Origin: Chromera velia
Taxonomy: Eukaryota > Sar > Chromeraceae
Assembly: GCA_018398765.1 (NCBI GenBank)
Contig: JAHBMJ010001669.1
Span: 1-28,053 of the forward strand
DNA: 28,053 bases
Direction: 5' to 3'
Shown here: positions 10,501 through 20,002 of the stretch, piece after piece
Layout: each line of letters opens with the position of its first letter
Numbering within the stretch: the stretch's first letter is position 1
The notes under the pieces: model-generated
Told to the model about the DNA's origin: nothing
What the model saw: only the letters and a program-made list of their open reading frames with translations
Databases searched by the model: none
Translations under genes and position numbers: made by a program

Positions 10501-13500
10501 CTTGTGGCCTTCACGAACGAGACGGGATTCTCAGAGGCCGACTTCCGAGCCATCTGCGATATTGGAAAGTCCACAAAGGTGAAGCTGCCGGGGAAAGGGG
10601 GAGACGGGGGAGGTGACGTGACAGCCATAGGGAAGTTTGGAGTTGGGTTCAAGTCCGTCTTCTCTCTATCCGACTCCCCCCATCTGTTCTCTGCCGGGTT
10701 CTCCATCAAATTTGAGGCCCATGACCCCTCAGGAATCGGGTACATCCTCCCACACTGGGTGTCACAGCCCCCAGAGGCAGTCATCCACTCAGCAGCCCAG
10801 AAGGACAAGAGCAAGCCCAGGCCCGTGTGGGTCGACACCGCCCCACCGCGTCACGGCACACGATGGACAACAACTCTTTGGCTTCCCGCCAAGGTGGAGC
10901 TGCTGGATGGTCCCGGAAAGCGATGGGAGACCATCCTGGCATCAAAGATGACTTCCCTGTCCGCTTTTTGGCTTCTCTTTTTGAGGAAGGTGTCTGTGAT
11001 TTGGGTGCACAGTGAGATGGGAGCATTGAAAGTTGGCGTCTCGTCCGGAGACGGAGACAGCGAAGTTGTGCAGAGTGAGAGGGACAGGAGCAGAGTGCTC
11101 AGACTTCAAAAGCACGTGCGAAGTCTCGAGTCTCTGCCTGACACTCTTCGCTGTCGTCGTGTTTCTGTGATTGATCTCGACACGTTTGCGTTCTCCGAAG
11201 ACTCCCGAAAGCTCCCTCACCTTTCCTTCACAGAGAGCTGGATGGTTGTGCCCTCACGCATCCAGGTCCCCTCAGCGTTTGGTGGAGGAAAGACGGGACA
11301 GGCTACCGTGACCACCCTGGAGGTCGCCCTTCCTCTGGGAGAGGACGGAGGGGCCCTCCCTCTCCCTGAGGGGAGACTCCAGCAGAGGGACTTTCCGGTC
11401 TTCGCATACCTTCCTCTGAGGTCTTTTGGGTTCCGTTTTGTTCTGCAGGGGAACTTCAGAGTGCCTGCCTCTCGAGAGAGCGTCATAGAGTGAGTCAGTT
11501 TGTTTCAAATCGAATGCATGCACGGTGAAACACACAAAGGCATGAGCGAGTGAATGGATGTATGGATGCAAAAGTGAATCAGTGAGGGAGTCAGTAAAGG
11601 AATGTCTGCCCTCTTCCTTATGACGCCTTACTGAACTTCCTGTTCCTTCGCGAGCCTTTCGGGACTGTCAAAGAGATGCCTTGCGCGTGCGTGTCCTTTC
11701 GCATCCCGTGGCGTTAATTCTGTTTGTGAGCTTGTGTGCAGAGGTGATTCATGGAACGAATTTCTTCGGGAGGCAATTCCGGCAGCCTTCCTCGCAGCAG
11801 TTCGAGCCTGCAAGTCCCTCCTCTTCATCGATGACTTGAAGGAGCGACACCAAGAGACACCAAAAGGACCCTCAGGAGACACAAGAAAGCCAGCCCCTTT
11901 ATCCAAAGCCGCGCTCTCATTTCTCCGGTTCGTGCCCAGACCCGGAGAGCTCTCTGAGTTCTTTGCCCCCTGCCACTCTTCCATTGTGCGGGAGCTTCAG
12001 GGAGAAGCCTGCGTCCTCGATGAGACAGGGGAGTGGAGACTGCCGGGGGAGGTGCGAAGGCTGAGGGGGGGGACGAGCGTCCTCCTCGAAACGCTGCTGG
12101 AGAAAGTCTGCGAGGGGTTTGAGGAGCGCCCCATGATGATCCATCCCAAGTTCGCCCAAGCAGCTTCCTCGGAGGTTCTGGAGACTCTTGGGGTTCCTCT
12201 CGTGGGTTTGTGGGATTTGATGGAGGTTGTCCAATCGCGTTTGAGGAGTGCTGGGGGGTCCCGGAAGACCATCTGTCCCCAATGGGTTGGACGGTTTCTG
12301 TCCCTTCTGGATTTACTGGCAAAGGAGGCTGCGGGGGGTGGGCGCCTGTCGGGCCGGGCAGATGTTGGTCGATTCTTCCGCTTGCTCGCGGGAGTTCCCT
12401 TCCTCCCTCTGAGGAATGGCTCTCCTGTGGCTGCGGGTGGGAGGACTGGAAAGGGGGAGAGGATTCACTTTGAGGTGCTGGAAGAGGATCAGCGAGAGAT
12501 GATAGAAGGAGAGGGAGGGGAAGGGGTACAGATGCAGGGAGACCTGTCGTCGAGTCTGCCGTCTCCCGCGTTTTGCCTTTTGCACTCGGATGTGCTTTCC
12601 TTCCCTCTTTTCAGAGAGTGTGCACAGAGAGTTGTGGAAGCAGAGAGGAGAAGAAATAAAACTGAGGAGTGGGAAGGGGACGAAAAAGAGCAGAGACGGG
12701 AAAGGGAGAAGGAAACGCTCAGAGGTGAGTAACGTTTGGTGTTTGCGGAGCAGTCATTCATTTTTTCAAGTCTCTTTCTTCAAAAAAAATTAAATGTGCT
12801 TCTGAGATACCCTTCTGGTTTACACGTGCCGCATGTACACTGTGTGAGTGGATCTGCTTGCAAATCTGCCTCGCTCTTCTTCCATGCTCCTTGGCCTTCC
12901 CTTTTCTCCTCCCCCCTCCCCTTTCTCTGTCTTCCTCTTTCACACACTCGCTGTCTCGACAAGAAGGAAAATCAATCCAACAGCACGTTGAAAGGAGGGG
13001 CGTGACAATCGTGTCTTCTTCTCAAAACCGTTGATCTGCCATTGTTTTGTTGATCCACTTGTTTCTTTTTTTCCCTTCTGTGTGACTGCAGTCTCAAAGG
13101 AGCTCCAGACAAGTGCAGTGAGGAGCCTAGAGCGTCTAGAGCTTCAGAGGCTCACTCGGGAAGCGCTGGTCTGCTCTCTCCTGCTGACGATCACCCAGAG
13201 ACCTGACGTCATTGCAGACGCAAATGCGATGGAGACGTTGGGAACAGAGGACGCACAGCTCTTGGCTCTCCTTGCCAAACCTGCCGAGAGAGAGGCTCTG
13301 ACCAAAGTGCTCCAGATGTCCGCAACAGGGGGGGGCGCTGCAGGGTTGCAGGACTGGGATCGGAGGGTGGTCTTTCTTCTGAAGGACGGGGGAGCAGTGC
13401 AGGACCCTTGGGGGGGGGCCTTCTGTTGGCCCAGGGAGTGTGGGGGGCCTGCAGATCTAGAGCGTCTGTGGAAGACAGCGGTTGTGCCCGACTCCGTTCC

Positions 13501-16500
13501 GCTGCCCCGACTGGCAGACGACCTGATGCAGCAGGCAACCGACCCACGGGACTGGTACTCCTTCCTCAGAGGGCAGCTCGGCAAGGGGTGTGCATTCTTC
13601 CCGCACATGCGAATCCGAATGAGTGCCAGGTGGGTCGACCGGCGGCAGGCAGCTGCAATGAACAGGCTAGAAGACGGGGGGGTTCTTGTTGACCTGGTTC
13701 AGGACCCCTCGAAGGAACGCGCCCTTCTGGTCACAGTCAACAGGGAAGACCTCGAGGCCGCATGTGGTCATCCTGCCACTTTCGAGGCCTGTATTGCCCT
13801 TGACGGGGAAATGATGGCGTCCGGCCTCTACAGCCTCTCCAATGAAATAACCCCGGATCTCGCACCGCCGTCTCCCTCTGTGCTCAGCCGAAAGGTGGGT
13901 TGGCGTCGTGCAGCTCTGATAAACGCGGGTTGTTTGCCGAACGGTGATGAGGTGCACTGGGAGGACCCCACGAGCTTCCACCTTGCATTGTGGTTTCAGG
14001 GCCTTGAGGATCTTCTCCCGTCCTCTTCAGAATCAGAAGAAGCAAGAGAGGCAGCAGAGAGGCAGGAGAGAGTGAGGGATGCTACTGTACTTATGCTCCA
14101 GACACTCACAAGCTCTGAGGTGTGGGCAGAAGTCGAGCCACTTCTTTCACGGGAGGGTGGTAGTGAGGGGACACAGATGAAGGGGGGCGTTGTGAAAATG
14201 GTTACGTCCATGGCGGTGCTGCTCAAAGAGCGGAAGTGGATGCCGGCAAGCACTTTTGCCCCCCGAGATGGGCGTGTGTCACAGTCTTGGCTGGATGGAC
14301 TATCATCTGAGGATGTCATTCTTCCGTCTCTGTATGCACCTGCATCGCTTTTTCTGCCCAGCAGAGATGTGCAGGAGGTTTTCGGTTCGCTCGTGCCCCT
14401 TCTGCCCTCCAGTCTCACTAAGAGTGCAGGCATGAGAGCAGGCGGCTTGAACGCAGACTCGTTCTCTTCCGTGGCATCGGCTCTGTCTGTGAATGCAGAG
14501 GTCTCCGTCGATGCACTGTTGGAAGTTCTGGTGGAGCTGGGAAGGGGAAGCGAAGCACAGAACGTTGAGAGAGAGAGCTTATTGAAACCAGTTGCGGTGA
14601 TCTCCGACAGTCTGTGCGGCTTATCTGACGAGGAGGCAGGCCGTCTTCTGACACCTCTCTACGAGCATCTGGCTCGAGAGGCCGCAAAAGAAGATGTGCG
14701 GATTTTGGAGAAAATCCGGGCCGCCTTCAATAGCCTCCCTCTTCTCTTCAGCCCCAAGCAACCCGTCCTTGACTCGCCTCTACGTCAGTCAAAGAGCACA
14801 GAGACTCACAGTAGGCGATTTCGAAAGCTCCAGACTCAACTGCAACACGCTGGTGCAAGCTCTGTGTTCTGGAAAGTTGCACCCGCGGCAACCAGCGCCT
14901 TCCCATTCAGACCATTGTGCGAGCTTTTCGGACATGTAGGCACTGAATCTAGAGCCCGTCTGCAGTCTCTGTTCGTGGACCATCTGGGGGTCCTCGAGGA
15001 GCCCTCTGAGAGGGGTGCGAAGGAAGCCCTTGAGAGGGTGGTCAGCGGCGGCACCGTCTACAAGAGCGCATGGGTGGGGGGTCTCCCTCGGCCTGAACTG
15101 AAATACTGGAAACGTCAGTCAGTCAGTAGATCGAAGTCCCCGTAGCTCTCCTCTCCATGCAGTGGAAGGGCTCTTTTCTTTTTCTTTGAGTTGCTTTTCC
15201 CTTCCTCCTACCATAGAGAGTCCTTCTTGATCTTTCAGCTCTTTGGATTCTTTTTTCTGGTATCTGTGGAAGAGCACAGCATTTTCAGAGAAGAGACGGG
15301 AGTTCAAGTTCTCTCAGTCTCCGTGAGACTAAATGTTTTCACATCGACTCCGTGCTCTCATGCAGCTACATATTGGCTCATTCCCCCTAATGCCACTGAT
15401 CAAGTGAAGGGTCTTCTGATCCTGGCATACGGTAAGATTTTGAGTCCGAAGGAAGTGGGGAAGCTCTCCTGTGTCTCCAAGGACTTCACCTTTCTGAAGG
15501 ACACGGCCAGAGAGAGGGAATACGGAGCGCAGAAGCCGGTGGAACAAAAAGAGAAGGGCGACATCCGTCACTTCATCTCCAGAGCAGAGACGGCTCGGGC
15601 CGCAGCTTCCGTCTCCCTTCTGTCCCTGCTGGTGCGCCGACTCCGGCAGCGTCACACAAGCTCCCCTGCAGCCTACTTCCCCAGGGACAAGCCTGTGGGG
15701 GAAGAAGATACACAGAAGGAGTCAGAAAAGGAGTTCGACTCTTGGAGTGCTTTGCAAGATTTGTTGGGATCCCTAACGGTTGTTCCGGCGCTCCGGGGTG
15801 TCGCCAGAACGCAGGGACACCGTTCACCTCCACACAGGTTGGAATGGCTCCGTCTGAGAGACCTGTCAGACAGGGCGATGGTCCTCGCACGAGAGGGGTG
15901 TCAAGGGAGATGGGGGGAGTCGGGGGTGACCCCTGAGGGGGTTTTCGAGCAACTTCGACGAAGTGGGCTCTCGTGGTCGGATGCTGCGTTTTTCCTTTTT
16001 GACGTCCCAAAAGTGTGGCCAGTTCCCGTCCGATCTCCCTCTGCCTCTGTACTGACTGAGGAGGATCAGGAGGAGTGGGATTCTCTTTTGAAGAAGGGAG
16101 GGGTGAAGGACGTTGCTGATTTTGCAAGGAGTGGAGCTGAGACGAGAATGGTACGGGTAGACGACGAGGGCCTCGAGACGGGTGAGGGAATTCCGATTCT
16201 CGTGAGGGGATGGAGGTTCAGTGTGGCCATGACTCTCTCCCTGAGTATTTTCCCCTTCCTGGCGGAAGTCGCCCAGAGATTTCTCATGGCGAAGGAGCCC
16301 AAATGGTAGGTGAGGCAGTCGAATCCCTTGGTCGTTCTGTGCGTCTTAGCCTGCTAGCCTGTCTCCGTACCTCCCTGTCGGCATATCTGCCCGTGTCTCT
16401 CTTGTTCGTGTGGCCTCCTTGGGTTTTTCTCTTGCCACTCTTCGTCTTTTTTCCCTCTCTCGCTGTCCTTGCATGCATGTGTCTGTTCCTGTTCGTTGTG

Positions 16501-18936
16501 CTATCATGCCTAATGCCTTGTTCGCACCCATGGGAGACTGGCTAGTGATGGGCTCTGACTTTTTTCTTGACTTTGTAGATGGATGCCATTGTTCGGATGC
16601 ACTCTTCGTGTGTTTTTTTATAATTCTCGTCGTCGAGCGTCTGTGTACGTTGTGCAGGTACTTGGGTATCGTGCTTGACAGCAAGCTCCGGGAGTTCTTC
16701 AAGATTGGCCTCTCGCGGATCCGCATGGTCCCGTGCTCCCCCCAGTCCCTCAGGCAGACCCTCCGCGTCGTCTTCCAAGGGCGGATGCACAGGGGAGACC
16801 GTCTCCACAAACAGGTAGTGACGCAGCCAGGGGAACTGCCGCCCTCGCATTGCGCGCGTCGGCTTCGTTTGTACGTGGAAGTGACTGGTCAAGTGGACCT
16901 GCAGGCATTGAAGCGCATAGAGTCGAAGGAGGAGCGCACACAGACGGCCTTCCGGGCCTTGTCATGGGACTCAGCAGGGACCAACAGCGGCCTGAAGTCT
17001 GAGTCTGTCAGTCGGGTGCTTGCCCATGCCTTCTGCGGTTTCCACTTTCTGCAGGACTACAGACACAAGACCGAGACTGGAGAGGAGACGGGGGTGACAC
17101 ATTGGGTCTCCCCCGACACTCTCGACAGTCTGTCTGAATGTCTGCGGGATGTGTGCCAGATGGTGCGGAGGGAGGGGGGGCTCCAGGCCGTGGAAGCCTT
17201 CCTGAGGGGGGCAAAGAACGTGCCTGCTCTCCCCCTGATGGACAGCAGCACTTCTCGTCTGGACTTTCAGGGCGATGCTGTGCCTGATGGCTTCTCTGAC
17301 TTGTCAGGAGAGGAGGCCCAACCGGTGGCGGATTTCAGGTGGGGAGACTTAGTCACTCACTGGATTTGGAAGGCAGCTGAGAGTAATGAGGAGGACGGAG
17401 AAGCAGAAGTAGAGGAACCGGATGAGTTGAAGGAAGAGGAAGGGGAGGCAGACGCTGCGCTGCTTGCTGAGCTCTCCGGACTCGGCAAAAAGAACGCAGA
17501 TGAGGTGGAGGAGCCAGAGCAGAGGGCAGAGCGAGCAGCTGCCTGGAGGGATGCGCAGGAGAAGACGCACGAGGGTTTCAAAGAGATGTGTGAAGTCTTC
17601 AAGAAGGTGAAGCTTGATGAGCCCTCTGCTGATGCTCCTGCGGAGGACGAAGAGAAGAAAAAGGGTTTCATGGCGTTCTCGAAAAAACTTGTCCAGGACG
17701 AGGGAGACATTAAGGCGGGTGACGGAGAGGAACGGGGCAGAGAAGCCGTGGCTCCAGAGGACCCTTCTGAGCCTTGGTGGACCTTCCAAGGAGCCACCCA
17801 AATGGCAGTCGAGAGGGAAGACCCCGTTCGGAAGTCTGACAAGGACAACTGGCTTGACAGAGAGCTGAAGAGAAAGACACAGCAGAAGAAGCAGGAGGCG
17901 GTCCAGGAAGAAGAACCCGACGTTCTTGCACTGCAAATGAAGAAGGACGCGCCTCTGGTCCTAGAGGATGTCAAAGTCACAGACGAGTCAGTCAGTCAGT
18001 GGAGAAAATGAGTGTCTGTTTGTCTGCACTTTTGCATGGAAACATACATGCTTTCAGAAGTACAGATCGATCAAATTAGTCACTTGATCTTTCCACAGTA
18101 TGTGTTTCGACCTTACGTTCTCTTTTCTTGCATGCGAGCAACTTTGTGTTCGTTGTGTGGTCTTGCACTTCAACCCGATCGACTTACTTCGTTTTGATCG
18201 CACCCCCGGCCTTTTGGGGGGACTCGTTTGTTTTGCTTCCAGTCTCTTCGCGCCATTGATTCTTTTGTGCGTTTTTCCATCTTTTCTCGGCCGTCAAATC
18301 TGTATCTACCCCTATCTTTTATTTCGCGCAGTGCGAGAGACGCTCTGATCGCGTCGTTCGAGAAGTCCCGACACTTGGTCGAGAAGAAATCGAATCTCGA
18401 CAGAGAGATCTTCGATGACAATTGGAGGATTGGACGGGTGGGGGAATTATTCGTTTTGGAATATTTGAAGAGAGAGTGCGAGAGGGGAGAGTGGAAGACT
18501 CGGGGAGTGAGACCTGTGTGGATGAACACGGAGGGAGAGTCCGGGGCGGCCTATGACATCAAATTGGTAGAAGGGGGAGCCGCTGGGGGGAACGAAAGGG
18601 TCGTTGCGTTCATTGAGGTCAAGGCGAGCAAGGCAAAGAAGGAGACCGCCCGTCCGTTTTTCAGCGTGTCCTTCAACGAGTGGATGTTCGCACAGAGAGC
18701 GGTGCGTCAGGCAAGAAAGTGAAAATACAGAATGTGTATGCATGGATAGGTAACTTTCTTGAGACCTCTTTGGACACCTCTTTGGCTGCATGGATTCGAC
18801 ACACACAAAGAGAATGAATAAGCTTGACGTCGCACATTTCTGCGCAAATGTTTAGGTATTTGAAAGAAAGCCAAGCACTGTTCGATTTTTTTCTGCTTGT
18901 GCGTCAGCCACCCCACCTTTGTCTGAGCAGTTGCGT

Positions 18937-18999
<63 letters not shown>

Positions 19000-19236
19000 T
19001 GATGTATGCTCGTCTCGGCTTTCCCCCTTTTTCTCGCGTGTTTCTAATGTGTGCGTGGGTGTGTGTGTGGACGTTCGTTTGTTTATTTGCAGGGCGACTC
19101 CTTGTTCATCTACCGGGTCTACGGAGTGGAGTCGGAGGAGGGGGGGACGATGAAGGAAGCACCTCAGCTGTGCCGGCTGAGAAATCCCTACGGAGCCTGG
19201 AAGAGGCAGGAGAAGCCCATCTACATGGCCCTGTGA
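3305..19236 (+). CDS. Giant SWIM zinc-finger / HSP90-type ATPase / NO VEIN C-terminal domain protein (16 exons, about 3,595 aa)
   Basis: Exons: 3305-4458, 4995-5184, 5579-5725, 5976-6671, 7063-7312, 7711-8216, 8536-8796, 8897-8993, 9376-10033, 10449-11489, 11742-12724, 13092-15113, 15366-16305, 16658-17986, 18332-18701, 19093-19236. Phases agree at all 15 junctions, giving 10,788 nt. The ATG at 3305 has an in-frame TAA just upstream. In order: Gly-rich N-terminus (1-300), SWIM finger (about 396-409), helical regions, a GHKL ATPase domain (about 1290-1480), long divergent middle, acidic region, and NOV_C/DUF3883 (about 3440-3590). The ATPase plus NOV_C pairing is that of plant NO VEIN, a nuclear protein needed for auxin-dependent vascular patterning in Arabidopsis; the function here is unknown. 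The SWIM domain in the same chain is unexpected. Junctions 7-8 and 8-9 are the weakest, so two genes (SWIM part, ATPase part) remain possible. Confidence 0.7.
4459..4994 (+). other. Intron 1 with poly-T run and duplicated acceptor-like block
   Basis: 536 bp. It contains a 16-nt T run near 4577-4592 and two near copies of a TGTGGACTCTC...CTTCGACGCAGGTT block at 4552-4578 and 4719-4749, each ending in a CAG|G acceptor-like site. The chosen acceptor is TTGCAG at 4994. Confidence 0.5.
4995..5184 (+). CDS. Exon 2: SWIM-type zinc finger
   Basis: Encodes VDMDVCECSCPNAQFVCSH followed by LLAVVSALPVYR. This fits the SWIM pattern CxC...CxH, with C396/C398 (or C398/C400), C407 and H409. SWIM domains bind zinc and occur in MuDR-type transposases, ZSWIM proteins and chromatin factors, where they mediate DNA or protein contacts. 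The phase-2 junction with exon 1 forms a Ser codon. Confidence 0.75.
5579..5725 (+). CDS. Exon 3: helical segment after the SWIM finger
   Basis: 49 codons in phase 0 on both sides (VLNAITHWFPTQKEREELA ... IQKDER). It begins after a TACAG acceptor and ends at a GTGAGT donor. Trp/Phe-rich and probably helical; no family recognised. Confidence 0.65.
5976..6671 (+). CDS. Exon 4: helical and Glu/Lys-rich region
   Basis: 232 codons, phase 0 on both sides. The start uses a GATCCAG acceptor and preserves the frame into KEHLLLTCLLYGRQYSMP. A Ser-rich linker, an acidic patch (EEEEEE) and a basic patch (KKKKEMKKD) follow. The donor is GTCAGTCAATCAATC. Confidence 0.6.
7063..7312 (+). CDS. Exon 5: helical segment
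   Basis: 83 codons plus 1 nt, after a TCTGCAG acceptor (VIHEAGKAAAEGLNG ... FADACT). The donor is GTCCGT. Joining to exon 6 restores a Gly codon. Confidence 0.6.
7462..7497. repeat. (CT)n microsatellite in intron 5
   Basis: Eighteen CT units with no interruption in the pyrimidine strand of the intron. A GTCCT pentanucleotide tract follows at 7651-7674. Confidence 0.9.
7711..8216 (+). CDS. Exon 6: helical repeat-like region
   Basis: Two bases plus 168 codons (MSEEGSLPLSSVFGLRLK ... EEGTCWSLRFK). It contains Ala-rich helices and a Gly run (GGGGGG). The donor, GTCGGC, lies inside a 34-bp block that is repeated 58 bp downstream. Confidence 0.6.
8196..8287 (+). repeat. Duplicated exon-end/donor block
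   Basis: 8196-8229 and 8254-8287 are 34-bp copies with three differences. The first spans the end of exon 6 and its donor; the second lies in intron 6. Confidence 0.75.
8536..8796 (+). CDS. Exon 7: helical region
   Basis: 87 codons (ERLGPLREFLRRHGREV ... AIRGGE) after a TGTGCAG acceptor. The frame meets a TAG at 8827 if unspliced. The GTCTTG donor at 8797 keeps phase 0 into exon 8; a GTGGGG donor at 8789 is an alternative. This is where the gene would end if the SWIM part were separate. Confidence 0.5.
8897..8993 (+). CDS. Exon 8 (weakly supported)
   Basis: 32 codons plus 1 nt (LPSSWRCPVPLLLDAKISS ... ISDKVQK), after an ACACAG acceptor and ending at GTCTGT. It joins exon 9 through a His codon to give VQKHWDAKSAAEFL. 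A GTACAA donor with another reading frame is also possible. Confidence 0.4.
9056..9137 (+). repeat. Dispersed intronic repeat, copy 3
   Basis: CTTTTTGTCTGTTGTGTTC followed by ATGAAGAAGAGGAGGG and CGTATAGTCTGTCTG. Homologous to copy 4 (9157-9236) and to copies 1 and 2 in the SAP-gene intron. Confidence 0.65.
9157..9236 (+). repeat. Dispersed intronic repeat, copy 4
   Basis: TTGTTCTTTCTTTCCTTTTG, TCTGTTGTGTCCATGAAG, then a purine run and a GT-rich tail. With copy 3 it forms a direct tandem dimer inside intron 8, in the sense orientation of the host gene. Confidence 0.65.
9376..10033 (+). CDS. Exon 9: region leading into the ATPase domain
   Basis: Two bases, 218 codons, then 2 nt. The first part is helical. 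The end carries the ATPase N-box, LMMELIQNADDNR, with E1311, N1315 and D1318. The GTGAGT donor splits the Arg codon, which exon 10 completes (DNRYAPGVTP). Confidence 0.75.
10449..11489 (+). CDS. Exon 10: GHKL/HSP90-type ATPase domain (sacsin/NO VEIN kind)
   Basis: Continues the Bergerat ATP-binding fold: NETGFSEADFRAICDIGKST (lid and G1 region, about residue 1343) and AIGKFGVGFKSVFSLSD (G2 region, about 1384). The order and spacing are those of NO VEIN and sacsin, which use this domain for ATP-dependent conformational work. The rest resembles the strand-rich segment that follows it in this family. All key ATP-contact motifs are intact, so an active ATPase is likely. Confidence 0.85.
11742..12724 (+). 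CDS. Exon 11: post-ATPase region
   Basis: One base, 327 codons, then 1 nt. It starts GDSWNEFLREAIPAAF, a typical continuation of NO VEIN/sacsin ATPase modules. Later parts are Gly- and Glu-rich and end in a charged stretch before the GTGAGT donor. Confidence 0.75.
13092..15113 (+). CDS. Exon 12: large central region
   Basis: The longest exon, about 674 codons (VSKELQTSAVRSLERLEL ... PELKYWK). Mostly helical with many Leu/Ala repeats. No domain recognised; the equivalent part of NO VEIN proteins is poorly conserved. The donor is GTCAGTCAGTCAG, a tandem GTCA run. Confidence 0.75.
15366..16305 (+). CDS. Exon 13: region upstream of the acidic segment
   Basis: Two bases, 312 codons, then 2 nt (TYWLIPPNATDQVKGLL ... 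AQRFLMAKEPK). An ordered, Trp-containing region; no domain named. The GTAGGT donor splits a Trp codon that exon 14 completes (KWYLGIVLDSKLREFF). Confidence 0.75.
16658..17986 (+). CDS. Exon 14: conserved block followed by an acidic, charged linker
   Basis: One base, 442 codons, then 2 nt. The first 200 residues are ordered. From about 17380 the protein is strongly acidic (EEDGEAEVEEPDELKEEEGE) and then mixed-charge with KK and EE runs, probably a flexible linker to the C-terminal domain. The donor is GTCAGTCAGTCAG. Confidence 0.75.
18332..18701 (+). CDS. Exon 15: NO VEIN C-terminal domain (DUF3883), first part
   Basis: NWRIGRVGELFVLEYLKRE, then WMNTEGESGAAYDIKL and VAFIEVKASK, then FFSVSFNEWMFAQRA. 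These are the hallmark blocks of NOV_C/DUF3883. D3500 and E3520-x-K3522 follow the D...ExK arrangement of the PD-(D/E)xK nuclease fold. The GTGCGT donor keeps phase 0. Confidence 0.85.
18940..18998. repeat. Compound (CT)n-(GT)n microsatellite in intron 15
   Basis: A pure CT tract passes directly into a GT tract. It lies in the last intron of the giant gene. Confidence 0.9.
19093..19236 (+). CDS. Exon 16: end of the NO VEIN C-terminal domain and stop
   Basis: GDSLFIYRVYGVESEEGG ... LRNPYGAWKRQEK, then the stop TGA at 19234. The GDSxxIYRV and RLxNP blocks are the expected end of DUF3883. It follows a TTTGCAG acceptor in phase 0. Confidence 0.85.
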   Translation, partial: GDSLFIYRVYGVESEEGGTMKEAPQLCRLRNPYGAWKRQEKPIYMAL

Positions 19237-20002
19237 CTTCCTCTGTCACTCTCCAGGAACAGTCGAGTTTTGTCTTGCATGTACATGCCTTTGCATCAAG
19301 TGCGTTCTTGGTTCGTAGTAGTTTGTTTTGTCTGTGCTTGTCTCAAAAAGGGACGCGCTCTGTGCTTGTCTGTGTGTAAGTGAGGAACGAATATTTATTT
19401 GCTGGTACCGAGAGCCACTTGGAGGCGAAAAGTCTGAGCAACCGACAGGGGACGGAATGGGTGAATTTCCTTCATGCCTGCTTTGTGGTCACGTGAAAGA
19501 AAGTCTCTCTCCCGATCTATTCGGGGGCCGGGGGGTTCGTTTTCCCTGTCGTTTCAACTGGACGTTCGTACAGGTCTGATGACTCATGGAGTCACGTGTG
19601 AGTGATTAATCAAGAGGGCAAGTGAATGCAGACAGAGAGACGTAGGCAAGACCAAAAGAACGTCAGTAAGATGAAGAGAAGGCGGGGAGAAGACTTGATT
19701 GCTTTTTGGTTTGTTTTGATTCCAGCTGGGGGGAGGGACAGAAATGGCAAGGCAGCTCGCTTGCCTTGACGGGTGCTCAGGGAGGCACTTAAGTGTGAGA
19801 GTGAAGAGGGCAGAAAGTCAATCCGATGTCAGCGAAAAAAGGGTAGAAAGGAAACATGTTTTGTATGGTAGCCCAGAGAGCCGCGGAGGTGTTTTGTCTT
19901 CGCATACGAATCGTCCTTCCCTTTTATCTTGAGTACTGCCTTCATTCCTCGAGGCGAGAAGACGAAAATCGTTGGAGGGACGGGTCTCCTGAGCTTTTCG
20001 CG
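19237..20002. other. Intergenic region / 3' flank of the giant gene
   Basis: 766 bp without a recognisable gene. It should contain the 3' UTR of the giant gene (AT-rich words such as AATATTTATTT near 19389) and the promoter of the next plus-strand unit. Short ORFs here show no coding pattern. Confidence 0.5.

Noticed and set aside
19573-19612. CTGATGA word with flanking dyad, as in a hammerhead ribozyme
   Set aside because: No GAAA core at a suitable distance and no closing stem III.
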